Origin: JAVDCA01 sp963819385 | GTDB taxonomy: Bacteria; Pseudomonadota; Alphaproteobacteria; Rhizobiales; Xanthobacteraceae | Assembly: GCA_963819385.1 (NCBI GenBank) | Contig: CAWFVV010000003.1 | Span: forward strand, 310,001-374,000 | Length of the DNA: 64,000 nt | Direction: 5' to 3' | Part shown: positions 1 to 8,174 of the stretch, piece after piece | How positions within the stretch are numbered: position 1 is the first letter of the stretch | How the letters are laid out: the number at the start of each line of letters is the position of its first letter | The notes under the pieces: generated by a model | What the model was told of the DNA's origin: nothing | Databases searched by the model: none | Seen by the model: only the letters and a program-made list of their open reading frames with translations | Made by a program: the position numbers and the translations under genes

Positions 1-1
1 C

Positions 2-391
2 AACACCCAGGTCGACCGCGCCCACTGCAAGCCGTGGGGCCTCGATGGGGGCCGCGAGGGCGCCGGCAACCAGGTGTCGATCCGCCTCGGCGGCAAATGG
101 AAAGAGGATTTTCCCAACGCCAAGGTGCTGGTCGCCCAGCTTGCCGCCGGCGACGCCTACCGCATGCGCTCGGGCGGTGGCGGCGGTTATGGCGATCCGC
201 ACGCGCGGCCGGCTGCCGTGGTAGCCGAGGACGTACGGCAGGGGTATGTATCGGCGAAAGCGGCAAGGGAGCTCTTCGGCGTTGCGGTCGACCCGGCGAC
301 GTTCGCGGTAGACGATAAGGCGACGGCGCGATTGCGCGCGCCGCGTAAGCGGCGCAAGACCACAGGACGCAAGCTTCGCGCGAAGCCGTAA
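2..391 (+). CDS. Hydantoinase B / oxoprolinase family protein, C-terminal 129 residues (5-prime end outside window)
   Basis: Frame 2 is open from the window edge to the TAA at 389-391, so only the C-terminus is present. Near the edge it reads PWGLDGGREGAGNQ, then GGGGGYGDPHARP and EDVRQGYVS, which is the C-terminal signature of the hydantoinase B / 5-oxoprolinase family. These proteins pair with a HyuA-type subunit for ATP-dependent opening of hydantoin or oxoproline rings in the cytoplasm. The last 20 or so residues are very basic (RKRRKTTGRKLRAK) and look like a lineage-specific tail. The partner subunit would lie upstream of the window. The next gene runs on the opposite strand, so this is the last gene of its unit. 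Family assignment is firm; the substrate is not determined. Confidence 0.85.
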   Translation, partial: NTQVDRAHCKPWGLDGGREGAGNQVSIRLGGKWKEDFPNAKVLVAQLAAGDAYRMRSGGGGGYGDPHARPAAVVAEDVRQGYVSAKAARELFGVAVDPATFAVDDKATARLRAPRKRRKTTGRKLRAKP

Positions 392-455
392 CGCGCGATG
401 GTGACGCCGACGAGATTTGCTGCCTGGCGTGACGCAGGCGGCTGTCGGTCTGGCC

Positions 456-902
456 TCAACCGGCGCCCTCTTCGTCCGCCCTGCGGAAATGCGCGAGCAG
501 CGTCTGAAGCAGCGGCGCGAGCCGCTCCAGCTCGGCCCGATGGGCCGCCGACAGCCGCGCGAGCAGCCGTTCGGCCGGCGACGTGAGCCGAAGCATCACC
601 TGGCGGCGGTCTTGCGCGCCGGCCTGCCGCCGCACCAGCGACTTTGCCAGCAGCCGGTCGACGAGGCCGACCGCGCTGTGGTGCTTGATGCCGAGCCGGC
701 CGGCGAGCTCGCCGATCGTCAGCGGACGTGCGGCGCCGAATCCCTTGATCGCCAGCAGCGCCTGATGCTGCTGCGCCGTGAGCCCGGCGCGATCGGCGGC
801 CTGTTCGCTGAAGATCAGGAATTGCCGCACCAGGTAGCGGAATTCGGCGAGCTGCTCGTAGTCAGTCGGGGTCAGCCGGCCGGTGCGAGCGTTGCGTGCC
901 AT
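456..902 (-). CDS. MarR-family transcriptional regulator
   Basis: 148 residues, the usual MarR length. A winged helix-turn-helix is visible at about residues 45-110: LTAQQHQALLAIKGF, then LTIGELAGRLGIKHHSAVGLVDRLLAKSLVRR, and the wing DRRQVMLRLT. I start at ATG 902 because AAGGGGAG lies eight bases upstream; an in-frame ATG at 929 would add nine residues without a better ribosome site. MarR proteins are dimeric repressors released by small phenolic or oxidative ligands. The gene is divergent from the CLC channel gene, and a 17-bp perfect inverted repeat lies between them (946-962), so autoregulation and control of the channel are likely. The ligand is unknown. Confidence 0.85.
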   Translation of the reverse strand: MARNARTGRLTPTDYEQLAEFRYLVRQFLIFSEQAADRAGLTAQQHQALLAIKGFGAARPLTIGELAGRLGIKHHSAVGLVDRLLAKSLVRRQAGAQDRRQVMLRLTSPAERLLARLSAAHRAELERLAPLLQTLLAHFRRADEEGAG

Positions 903-945
903 GCGGAACTCCCCTTCAGAGGCATGCAAACGAGGTCTTCAAATC

Positions 946-962
946 ATATCGCAGTACGATAT
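946..962. promoter_or_regulatory. Probable MarR operator (perfect inverted repeat)
   Basis: ATATCG-CAGTA-CGATAT is a perfect 6-5-6 inverted repeat in the 94-bp divergent gap between the MarR gene and the CLC gene. Size, symmetry and position fit a MarR dimer site. Binding is inferred, not shown. Confidence 0.6.
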
Positions 963-996
963 ATAGCCCCGGCCCCTCCGAACACGGATTACCCAC

Positions 997-2830
997 ATGA
1001 CCAGCGATGCTTCTCCCGCGCGCGCCGCGCGTGGCCGGCGCAACCCCACGCAAGTCGCCGACCCGCACGGCGGTGACCGATTGCGCGATTTCAGCACGGA
1101 CCGGCGAATTTTTCTGCTGGTCGCGATGGCCGTCGTGGTCGGCACCGCCGGCGCCGCCGCCGCCTGGCTGCTGTCCCGCATGATCGCGCTTGCCACCAAC
1201 ATCGCGTATTACGACCGCTTCACGGCCGACTCGGCGCGGCTCCCGGACCATCTCGGCCCGCTGTCCGTGCTCATTCCCGTGGTCGGGCTGCCTCATCATC
1301 GGCCTGATGGCGCGCTTCGGCTCCGAGAAGATCCGCGGTCACGGCATTCCCGAGGCGATGGAGGCGATCCTCATCGGGCGCAGCCGCATCCAGCCGCGCG
1401 TCGCCCTGCTCAAGCCGCTGTCGTCCGCGATCTCGATCGGCACCGGCGGCCCTTCGGCGCGGAAGGCCCGATCATCATGACGGGCGGCGCCTTCGGTTCG
1501 CTGTTCGCGCAGTTCTTCCACCTGTCGACCGCCGAGCGCAAGACGCTGCTGGTGGCCGGCGCCGCCGCCGGCATGAGCGCGACGTTCGGCACGCCGGTCG
1601 CCGCCATGCTGCTCGCGGTCGAGCTATTGCTGTTCGAGTGGAAGCCGCGCAGCTTCGTGCCGGTCGCGATCGCGTCCATCGTCGCCGCCGCCTGGCGGCC
1701 GTATCTCCTCGGCGGCGGCGTGTTGTTCCCGATGCCGCAGACCGCCACGCTCGCACCGCTCGGGCTCGTCTTCGCGGCCTGCGTCGGCATCGCGGGCGGC
1801 CTCTTCTCCGGGCTGCTGACGCAGATGGTCTATGCCGCCGAGGACGCGTTCCCGCGCCTGCCCATCCACTGGATGTGGTGGCCGGCCATCGGCGGGCTCG
1901 TCATCGGCTGTGGCGGGCTGATCGAGCCGCATGCGCTCGGCGTGGGCTACGACAACATCGCGGCCCTGCTTGCGCGGCGACCTGGGCATGGACGCCGTCC
2001 TCACACTCATGCTCGTGAAGGCGGTCATCTGGTCGGTCGCGCTCGGCTCCGGCACCTCGGGCGGCGTGCTGGCGCCGCTGCTGATCATGGGCGGCGCGCT
2101 CGGCGCCCTGTTCGGCTTCGTCCTGCCGGTCGGCGACCCGGGCGACTGGGCGCTGGTCGGCATGGCCGCGATCATGGGCGGCACGATGCGCTCGCCGCTC
2201 ACCGCGATCGTGTTCGCGCTCGAGCTCACCCACAATATGGGCGGCCTCCTGCCGGTGACGGTCGGCTGCATCTTCGCGCATGCCACCACGGTGCTGCTGC
2301 TGCGCCGCTCGATCCTCACCGAGAAGGTGGCGCGCCGCGGCCATCATGTGACGCGCGAATATGCGATCGACCCGTTCGAGACGACGCGTGTCCTCGACAT
2401 CATGGCGACGCCCGCCGAGACGCTTCCGGCCGCCATGCCGATCGCCGACGTGATCGCCTTCTTTTCCGCCCCGGCGGCCCCGCGCCGGCACAAGAGCTAT
2501 CCGGTGGTCGACGAGAGCGGCGCGCTCGCCGGCATGGTGTCGCGCTCCGACGTGCTGCGCTGGACCATCGAGGGATGGCCGACGGGCCAGTGCCTGCGCG
2601 ACGTGGTGGCGGAGCAGGATCTCACGATCGGATACGAGGATGAGCTCGCCGGCGATCTCGCCGACCGCATGGCGCTGACCGACGCCGGGCGCGTTCCGAT
2701 CCTGCGTCGCGCCGACAGCACGCTGGTCGGGCTCGTCGCGCGGCGCGACCTGTTGCGCATCCGCTCGCATCAGCGGCGGCACGAGAATGTGCGCGAGGCG
2801 CTGCTGGGGTTCCGAATGGCCAAGCCCTGA
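997..2830 (+). pseudogene. CLC-type chloride channel/antiporter with C-terminal CBS pair, frame broken three times
   Basis: Read through corrected frames, this is a voltage-gated CLC family membrane protein of about 610 residues with a C-terminal CBS pair (SYPVVDESGALAGMVSRSDVLR; RVPILRRADSTLVGLVARRDLL). CLC motifs are visible: a broken G(K/R)EGP region reading GTGGPFGAEGPII, GTPVAAMLLAVELLLFEW, and GSGTSGGVLAPLLIMGGALGALFG. The frame moves 1 to 2 near 1288 (extra base), 2 to 1 near 1451 (missing base) and 1 to 2 near 1970 (extra T in CTGCTTGCG). Amino-acid conservation stays good on both sides of each break. CLC proteins exchange chloride or fluoride for protons across the inner membrane. 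Its neighbour is the divergent MarR gene, and the start ATG 997 has no clear ribosome site. Either assembly errors or a recent pseudogene. Confidence 0.8.
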
Positions 2831-2961
2831 GCAGGCATTGATCCGCCGCATCCATGACTGGACGGCAACGCAGCGACGAGCCCGTGCATATTGCGCCCGC
2901 CGGAACCGCGCCGCTAAGCTCCTTCGATCGATCCGAAGATTTCCGCAGGAGGAACTTGCCC

Positions 2962-3576
2962 ATGCTCACCCTCTATTACGCCCCCGGCGCCTGCTCGATG
3001 GCGGCGCATATCGTGCTCGAGGAGAGCGGCGAGAAGTACACGCCGCAGCGCGTCGACCTCGCCAAGGGCGAGCAGAAGACCGAGGCCTATCTCAAGATCC
3101 ATCCGCTCGGCCGCGTGCCGGCGCTGCGCCTCGACGGCGGCGAGCCGTTGTCGGAGAACACCGCGATCCTGCCTTATCTCGGCAAGCGCTTCGGCCTGTG
3201 GCCGACCGACGCGACCGCGGAAGCGAAGGCACTCTCATTGATCGGCTTCTTTGCCGCGAGCGTGCATCCCGCCCACGCCCATGTGGGCCGGGCCGAGCGG
3301 TACACCGCCGATGCCTCGGCGCTCCCCGGCATCCGGGACATGGGCCTGAAAACCTTCCACGGCTACCTGAAGCAGACCGACGCCATGCTCGACGGCCGCG
3401 AGTGGTTCTCCGACCGCTACTCGGTGCTCGATGCCTATGCGTTCGTGTTCTACACCTGGGGCGTGCGCCGCGAGCTGCCGATGGGTGAGCTCAAGAACTA
3501 CACCGCCTTCAAGGACCGCATGATCGCGCGCCCCGCCGTCCAGCGCGTCGTCGAGGATGAGAAGATCAAGGTGTGA
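2962..3576 (+). CDS. Glutathione S-transferase, beta-class-like
   Basis: 204 residues, typical GST length. The start at ATG 2962 is chosen because AGGAGG lies eight bases upstream and the thioredoxin fold begins at once (MLTLYYAPGACSMAAHIVLEESG). The PGACS motif with Cys10 is the beta-class bacterial signature, and GRVPALRL with the later SENTAI supplies the glutathione gamma-glutamyl contact. The all-alpha C-terminal domain covers about residues 85-204 (YSVLDAYAFVFYTWG). It conjugates or reduces electrophiles with glutathione in the cytoplasm. It stands alone between the CLC gene and a 540-bp gap; the substrate cannot be told. Confidence 0.9.
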   Translation: MLTLYYAPGACSMAAHIVLEESGEKYTPQRVDLAKGEQKTEAYLKIHPLGRVPALRLDGGEPLSENTAILPYLGKRFGLWPTDATAEAKALSLIGFFAASVHPAHAHVGRAERYTADASALPGIRDMGLKTFHGYLKQTDAMLDGREWFSDRYSVLDAYAFVFYTWGVRRELPMGELKNYTAFKDRMIARPAVQRVVEDEKIKV

Positions 3577-4118
3577 CGTGCGGAAGTCGGATATTTCACA
3601 GACGCCCTTGGAGGAGGGCGCTGCGATAGTGGGGCAGGCTTTCTTGCTCCATTGTCTCCGATGCTCCTTCGAGTGCCGGCAGTGTCGAGTGGGGGCAAGT
3701 TCGGATAGCGCATGAACGGAAGCTGGCTTCTTGAACCGGCGCCGTACGGCGCCGACCGACGCGCAGGACCATCGCGCTCGCGAGGATCGGCCATGCGCAC
3801 TCTATCTCCAGCTTTCACGCTGTTCCGTGTCGGTGTGCGGAGTGGTCGAGCGGAAGGACCGCATTGCTTTGCTCGCTTCTGCGATCGAGCTTGCCATCAC
3901 GCTGGCAAGAGCAGCTTCCGAGGCGCGTCTTCGGCCTGAGCGTTGCGCGCGATCGTGTTCCAACTCTGTCGCAACGTAACGTGCTTCGGCGAAAAGTTCC
4001 CGGGACGCGATCCGATATGAGCGGCAGCAATTTTAGATTGTTGCGATCAATGCAATATGCTTATTGGCCGGCGGGGGTAATCAAGCACTGAGATAGAGTT
4101 CGGTCGAACGGGGGGATC
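3577..4118. other. Intergenic region of about 540 bp with no supported gene
   Basis: Short overlapping ORFs (3712-3979) have no recognisable domains, no ribosome sites and inconsistent codon choice. A small hairpin CGCCCT-TGGAGG-AGGGCG lies about 25 bases after the GST stop (about 3602-3619) and may end that transcript, but it has no T run. The AT-richer stretch from 4020 to 4090 probably holds the promoter of the next gene, though I see no convincing -35/-10 pair. Confidence 0.5.
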
Positions 4119-6051
4119 ATGCTCAATCGCGGTTGCATCGGCACCTTTGCCGGGGCCCTCGTTTTTTCCGTGGCGCTCGCCGGCGGCCCCGCAGTCGCCG
4201 AAAGCATGCGGCAGCTCGTCAAGGACGATATCCGGCTTTCCGCCGATCACTCGGTCGTCGAGACGCTGCATCAGGAGACGACGCCGCTCGTCGAAACGGC
4301 GGTCCGCGCGGCCGCCCAGTTCCATTGGACGGTCAGCGGCAATCAGACCTTCGAGATCGTCGAGGCTTTCACGCGCAAGGCGGACGGCCGCAAGGTCCCG
4401 ACCGATCCTCGCGACTTCGTGACGCAAGCCGGATCGGTCGGTGCCGTCATGTCGTTCGTTGATCTCAAGGTCCAGCAGATTCCGTTTCGCGATCTCTCCG
4501 TTGGCGACACCGCGGTCATCACGGTGCGCATATCGGAGAAGCGGCACTACATTCCCAACAACTATTCGCGCACGATCGTGCTCTCGCCCGGCGAGGTGCA
4601 ACGGACCTTTGATGTCACGCTGCGATCCCCGGTGACCCTCGATGTGCGGCACGACGAGCGCATGCTGACGTTCGGCGAGTCGCGGGAAGGGGACGACATC
4701 ATTCGCCACTGGTCCGGTACGGTGGCGCCGTCTCCGGTCGAGAAGAACGTGGCGGATATCGCCTTCGCGGTTCCGGCGCTGCACATCTCGACATTCGCAA
4801 ATTTCGAGGCGATCGCGACCGCGTACTATGACGAGGCCAAGAAGAAAGCGATCGTGACTCCGGAGATCCAGCGTCTCGCCGACGAGGTCACCAAGGACAA
4901 GTCCGACCCGCGCGATCAGGTGCAAGCGCTGTACGAGTGGGTGACGCGCAATGTCCGCTATGTGGCCGTCTATTTCGGCAGCGGACGCTTCGTGCCAAAC
5001 GACGCCGCGACGATCCTGGAGCGCCGCTTCGGCGACTGCAAGGACGACGCGACCTTGCTCTCGGCCCTGCTCGCCGCGAAGGGGATCGCGAGCGAGCACG
5101 TCCTGCTCAACACCACGCCGGTCTACCAACTGTCGGCGACCGCGACCGTTTCGGCGTTCAATCACGTGATTGTCTACATTCCGGTGCTCGATCGCTACGT
5201 CGATCCGACGGTGCCGTTCGGGACCTTCGGCCATCTGCCGTCGGTCGACCAGGGCAAGCCGGTGGTGCGCGTGTCCGACAAAGGCGCGGTGGTGGCCCGC
5301 ACGCCGGCATCGACCCCCGAGGACAATGTCATCGAGCTCAATTCGCGCATGACGACGGCGCACGACGGCGAGCGAAAGGGCCAGACCGTCATCGTGGCGC
5401 ACGGCGACTTCGCGGAGCTCATGCGTGCCTATGCGGCAGGGATCGAGGCACGCGGCAAGGACGCCGTGCTTGAGCCGCTGGCGCAGCAACGCGGCCTGGT
5501 CGCCGGCACCTACGATTTCGATGCGGCGCCCTGGACCGACCGGCAGGACCCTTATCGGGTCACGATGAAATGGACATTGCCCAAGGCGGGCCCGTCTGAA
5601 GTCCGCTTTCGCGTCCCGCCTGGGTTCAGTCCGGTTCTACCGGCTCCCGCCATCTTCTTCGGCGACTTGTCCGCAACGAAACGGCACTATCCGGCAGTCT
5701 GCCGAGGCGGGCATATCATCCATAACGTCTACGTGGCGCTGCCCGACAACGCCGAAATCGGTGAAGCTCCCACCCGCCGTCAAGCGGAGCACCCCGCAAT
5801 TCACCTATCGGGACGAGTGGACGCGGGAAGGCCAGCAGCTTCGTCGACGGACGGAGGTCATCGCGTCGGTGGGCGTCGGCGCGTGCGCGCCGGATCAAAT
5901 CGATGCGGTCGTTGCAGCCGTCCGCGCCGTCGGCGCGGCGAAAATGCCGATGGTCGCATATCGTCGCAACGGCCCTGCAACTGCGACCAATCCGGCCCTC
6001 GCTGCGCCGTCAGGCGCTCGCCCCCGTCCGGATCCGCAGGCGGCCCGTTAG
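4119..6051 (+). pseudogene. Exported DUF3857 / transglutaminase-like protein, one frameshift near the 3-prime end
   Basis: A signal peptide (residues 1-29, ending GGPAVAES) is followed by a DUF3857 domain (about 30-240) and a transglutaminase core with the Cys-His-Asp triad: RRFGDCKDDATLLSALL (Cys), SAFNHVIVYIP (His), YVDPTVPFG (Asp). Papain-like transglutaminase folds of this type are exported proteins of usually unknown substrate, thought to act on peptides in the periplasm. The frame breaks near 5757, where an extra G in GAAATCGGTGAAG moves coding from frame 3 to frame 1. The corrected frame continues to the TAG at 6049-6051 (about 643 residues). Without correction the ORF would run antisense into the next gene. 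Only the C-terminal 96 or so residues are affected, so the catalytic domain is intact. Confidence 0.75.
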
Positions 6052-6065
6052 CGCACCTTCCAGAG

Positions 6066-6329
6066 TCACAACTCCTCGGCGACGAAGCGCGCGGGCTTCT
6101 TCGACTTCAGCGGCACGCTGATCGACATGCTTCCGGCCCCGCAGCACGGGCACGTCATCGCCGCGAGGATGCTCTGCTTCTCGTCCTCGCCGATGTCCGC
6201 ATCGTCGAGCACGGCGGCCGCCTGCTCGCGAAACAGGTCGTGCAGCGCCTCATCGCCGGTATAGATGCGGCCGATCTTCGGGCGTTTGGGCGCTCGCTTG
6301 GGTTTGCGTGCGGCGGCCTTTCGTTTCAT
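6066..6329 (-). CDS. Small basic protein with a CPCC zinc-ribbon-like motif, function unknown
   Basis: 87 residues. The N-terminus is strongly basic (MKRKAAARKPKRAPKRPK), followed by a helical acidic middle (DEALHDLFREQ, DDADIGEDEKQSILAAM) and a single CPCCGAGSMS motif near residues 59-68 that could bind a metal. I do not recognise a named family. GGGGTGA lies 7-8 bases before the ATG. It ends 15 bp past the stop of the convergent transglutaminase gene. The composition suggests a nucleic-acid-binding or regulatory accessory protein, but this is only inference. Confidence 0.6.
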   Translation of the reverse strand: MKRKAAARKPKRAPKRPKIGRIYTGDEALHDLFREQAAAVLDDADIGEDEKQSILAAMTCPCCGAGSMSISVPLKSKKPARFVAEEL

Positions 6330-6364
6330 CCGGCCGTCACCCCATCGTATTGACCAGTGTTCCC

Positions 6365-6417
6365 TGGAGCATGATCCCGAAAAGTGCGCAGCGGATTTCG
6401 GAAAAGATCATGCTCCA
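6365..6417. repeat. Intergenic palindrome TGGAGCATGATC...GATCATGCTCCA
   Basis: A 12-bp perfect inverted repeat (6365-6376 with 6406-6417) around CCGAAAAG / TTCGGAAAA. The same palindrome type is scattered in many rhizobial genomes. It sits downstream of a GST gene and may act as a terminator or mRNA stabiliser. Confidence 0.7.
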
Positions 6418-6437
6418 CAGAGCGACAGGTTAGCGCC

Positions 6438-7211
6438 TCACTCCGCCGCGCTCAATTGCTTTCGTAGATGCGGATACTTCTCGGTCAGCAATGAGCCGAA
6501 GTAGTAGGTCTTCGCATAGGCCGGGTGCGCTTCGATCTTGTCGAGCCAGGTGCCAACCGCAGGATGCGTGTCCCACATCGAGGCAAGGTTAATGTCCTTG
6601 AGCCGGACGATCACCGGCATGATGGCGATGTCGGCGAGCGTGATCCTTGCACCGAGCATGAACGGCCCGTCGCCGGCGCGGATCGCGTCGTCCATGCGGC
6701 GGACCGAGCGGGCGAGGCGGTCCATCGAGGTCTTCATCTCGGCATCGGAGAATCCGCTGCGCCCCATGGTGAGCAGGAACTCCTTGCGCAGGGGCTTCAA
6801 CTCGGCGAGCGCGCGGAATTCCTCCTCGCTCATCGCCTGGAATGCCGGAAGGAAAGCGAGATTGTAGCTCGGCACGCGGATCGCCGCGGCCGGCACCTCG
6901 TCGATGAAGCGCATGAGCGCGCGCATCCTGGCGCGCTCGACCGCGTCTTCCGGCACAAGGCGTTCCACCGCCGGAAATACCTCGTCGAGATATTCCATGA
7001 TCACTGCAGAATCGACGACCGCGTGGCCGTCGTGCAGTAACGACGGCACGACGCCGTTGGGATTGATCTTCAGGTACTCGGGCTTGAGCTGGTCCCCGGC
7101 AAAAAGATCGAGCTTGCGCTCCTCGAACGAGAGGCCCTTGGCGTGAAGCGTGAAGCGCACCCGTTGGCTGCAGGTCGACTGCGGCGCGTTGAAGAGCACA
7201 AGCTCGGTCAT
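6438..7211 (-). CDS. Glutathione S-transferase family protein
   Basis: 257 residues. The start ATG 7211 has GGAGG seven bases upstream; the longer ORF to 7310 would only add upstream non-coding sequence. The N-terminal thioredoxin fold reads LVLFNAPQSTCSQRVRFTLHAKGL with the STCSQR catalytic turn, then PNGVVPSLLHDG and DSAVIMEYLDEVFP. The alpha domain ends near HPAVGTWLDKIEAHPAYAKTYYFGSLL. This is the GST subgroup that often acts in aromatic catabolism (LigE- or maleylacetoacetate-isomerase-like), but I cannot assign a reaction. It lies 13 bp downstream of another GST on the same strand, so the two are co-transcribed. The frameshifted GST at 58.3-59.1 kb has the same catalytic turn and is probably a paralogue. 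Confidence 0.88.
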   Translation of the reverse strand: MTELVLFNAPQSTCSQRVRFTLHAKGLSFEERKLDLFAGDQLKPEYLKINPNGVVPSLLHDGHAVVDSAVIMEYLDEVFPAVERLVPEDAVERARMRALMRFIDEVPAAAIRVPSYNLAFLPAFQAMSEEEFRALAELKPLRKEFLLTMGRSGFSDAEMKTSMDRLARSVRRMDDAIRAGDGPFMLGARITLADIAIMPVIVRLKDINLASMWDTHPAVGTWLDKIEAHPAYAKTYYFGSLLTEKYPHLRKQLSAAE

Positions 7212-7224
7212 GGCGCGGTCCTCC

Positions 7225-7920
7225 TTACCGCACGACGGAGGCCGTCTGCCCGAACAGGATCTTGCGCGACTCTTCCGTGATGCTCGGCGCCGTGTTGATC
7301 GATGCCGCAAGCTCGTAGGCCTTGACGGTCGCGGGCCGCGCCTTGATCGCCTCGAACCAGCGCCTAAGGTTGGGAAAATCCTCGAGCTTCTGGCCCTGCC
7401 GCTCGTACGGCACGATCCACGGATAGCACGCCATGTCGGCGATCGAGTACTCGCCGGCGATGAAGTCGCGCCCGGCGAGCTTCTTGTTGAGCACGCCGTA
7501 CAGCCGATTGACCTCGTCGACGTAGCGCTTGATCGCGTACGGGATCTTCTCGGCCGCGTAGTGCGCGAAGTGGTTGTTCTGCCCGCTCATCGGCCCGAGG
7601 CCGCCCATCTGCCAGAACAGCCACTCGATCGTCTCGTAGCGCTTGCGCGCGTCGGCCGACAGGAACTTGCCGGTCTTCTCGGCGAGGTAGACCAGGATCG
7701 CGCCCGACTCGAACACCGTGATCGCCTTGCCGCCGTCCTGCGGCTTGTGGTCGACGATCGCCGGAATGCGGTTGTTCGGCGACACCGCGAGGAATTCCGG
7801 CTTGAACTGCTCGCCCTTGCCGATGTGGACCGGAATGATCTTGTACTCGAGCTTGGCCTCCTCGAGGAACATCGTGATCTTATGGCCGTTCGGCGTGGTC
7901 CAATAATACAGGTCGATCAT
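7225..7920 (-). CDS. YfcG/YghU-type glutathione S-transferase (disulfide-bond reductase-like)
   Basis: 231 residues. MIDLYYWTTPNGHKITMFLEEA is the classic start of the YfcG/Ure2-like Nu class, in which a Thr/Asn pair (TTPNG) replaces catalytic Ser or Cys. SPNNRIPAIVDH and FESGAILVYLAEKTGKF follow, and the alpha domain has DFIAGEYSIADMACYPWI. Members bind two glutathiones and reduce disulfides. The start ATG 7920 is preceded by AAAGGAT. First gene of a two-GST unit with the gene at 6438-7211, 13 bp downstream. A palindromic repeat lies just upstream (7939-8029). Confidence 0.9.
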   Translation of the reverse strand: MIDLYYWTTPNGHKITMFLEEAKLEYKIIPVHIGKGEQFKPEFLAVSPNNRIPAIVDHKPQDGGKAITVFESGAILVYLAEKTGKFLSADARKRYETIEWLFWQMGGLGPMSGQNNHFAHYAAEKIPYAIKRYVDEVNRLYGVLNKKLAGRDFIAGEYSIADMACYPWIVPYERQGQKLEDFPNLRRWFEAIKARPATVKAYELAASINTAPSITEESRKILFGQTASVVR

Positions 7921-7938
7921 GGCAGCAGATCCTTTTGC

Positions 7939-8029
7939 CGTCATGGCCGGGCTTGTCCCGGCCATCCCGATCAGGTGAGCACTGTGCCTGCCTAAGCGAG
8001 ATGCGCGGGCCAAGCCCGCGCATGACGGG
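7939..8029. repeat. Palindromic intergenic repeat, family A (CGTCATGGCCGGGCTTGTCCCGGCCATC)
   Basis: About 90 bp with CGTCATGGCC... at one end and ...CGCGCATGACGGG at the other, each containing its own small hairpin. The same element recurs at 16550-16636 and 22083-22171. These are non-coding, mobile-like extragenic repeats of the Bradyrhizobium group. Confidence 0.8.
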
Positions 8030-8174
8030 TGGCTACATGGGAGCGGGATGCTGCCACAGCCGGACGCCTGCCGGAAATGCAAAAAGCGGGAATGACGTAT
8101 TCTTGAAGGTGCTGAGGCGAAGGTTTAGCCTCTGCGATCAATAATAATGAGACAATGATTTCACGGAGGTCATG

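Noticed and set aside
3712..3979. Small ORFs in the gap after the first GST
   Set aside because: Overlapping in different frames, no ribosome sites, no recognisable text.
4047..5489. 480-codon minus-strand ORF opposite the transglutaminase gene
   Set aside because: Its product is Arg/His/Asp-rich without domains, while the plus strand has a clear signal peptide and catalytic triad; it is a high-GC shadow.
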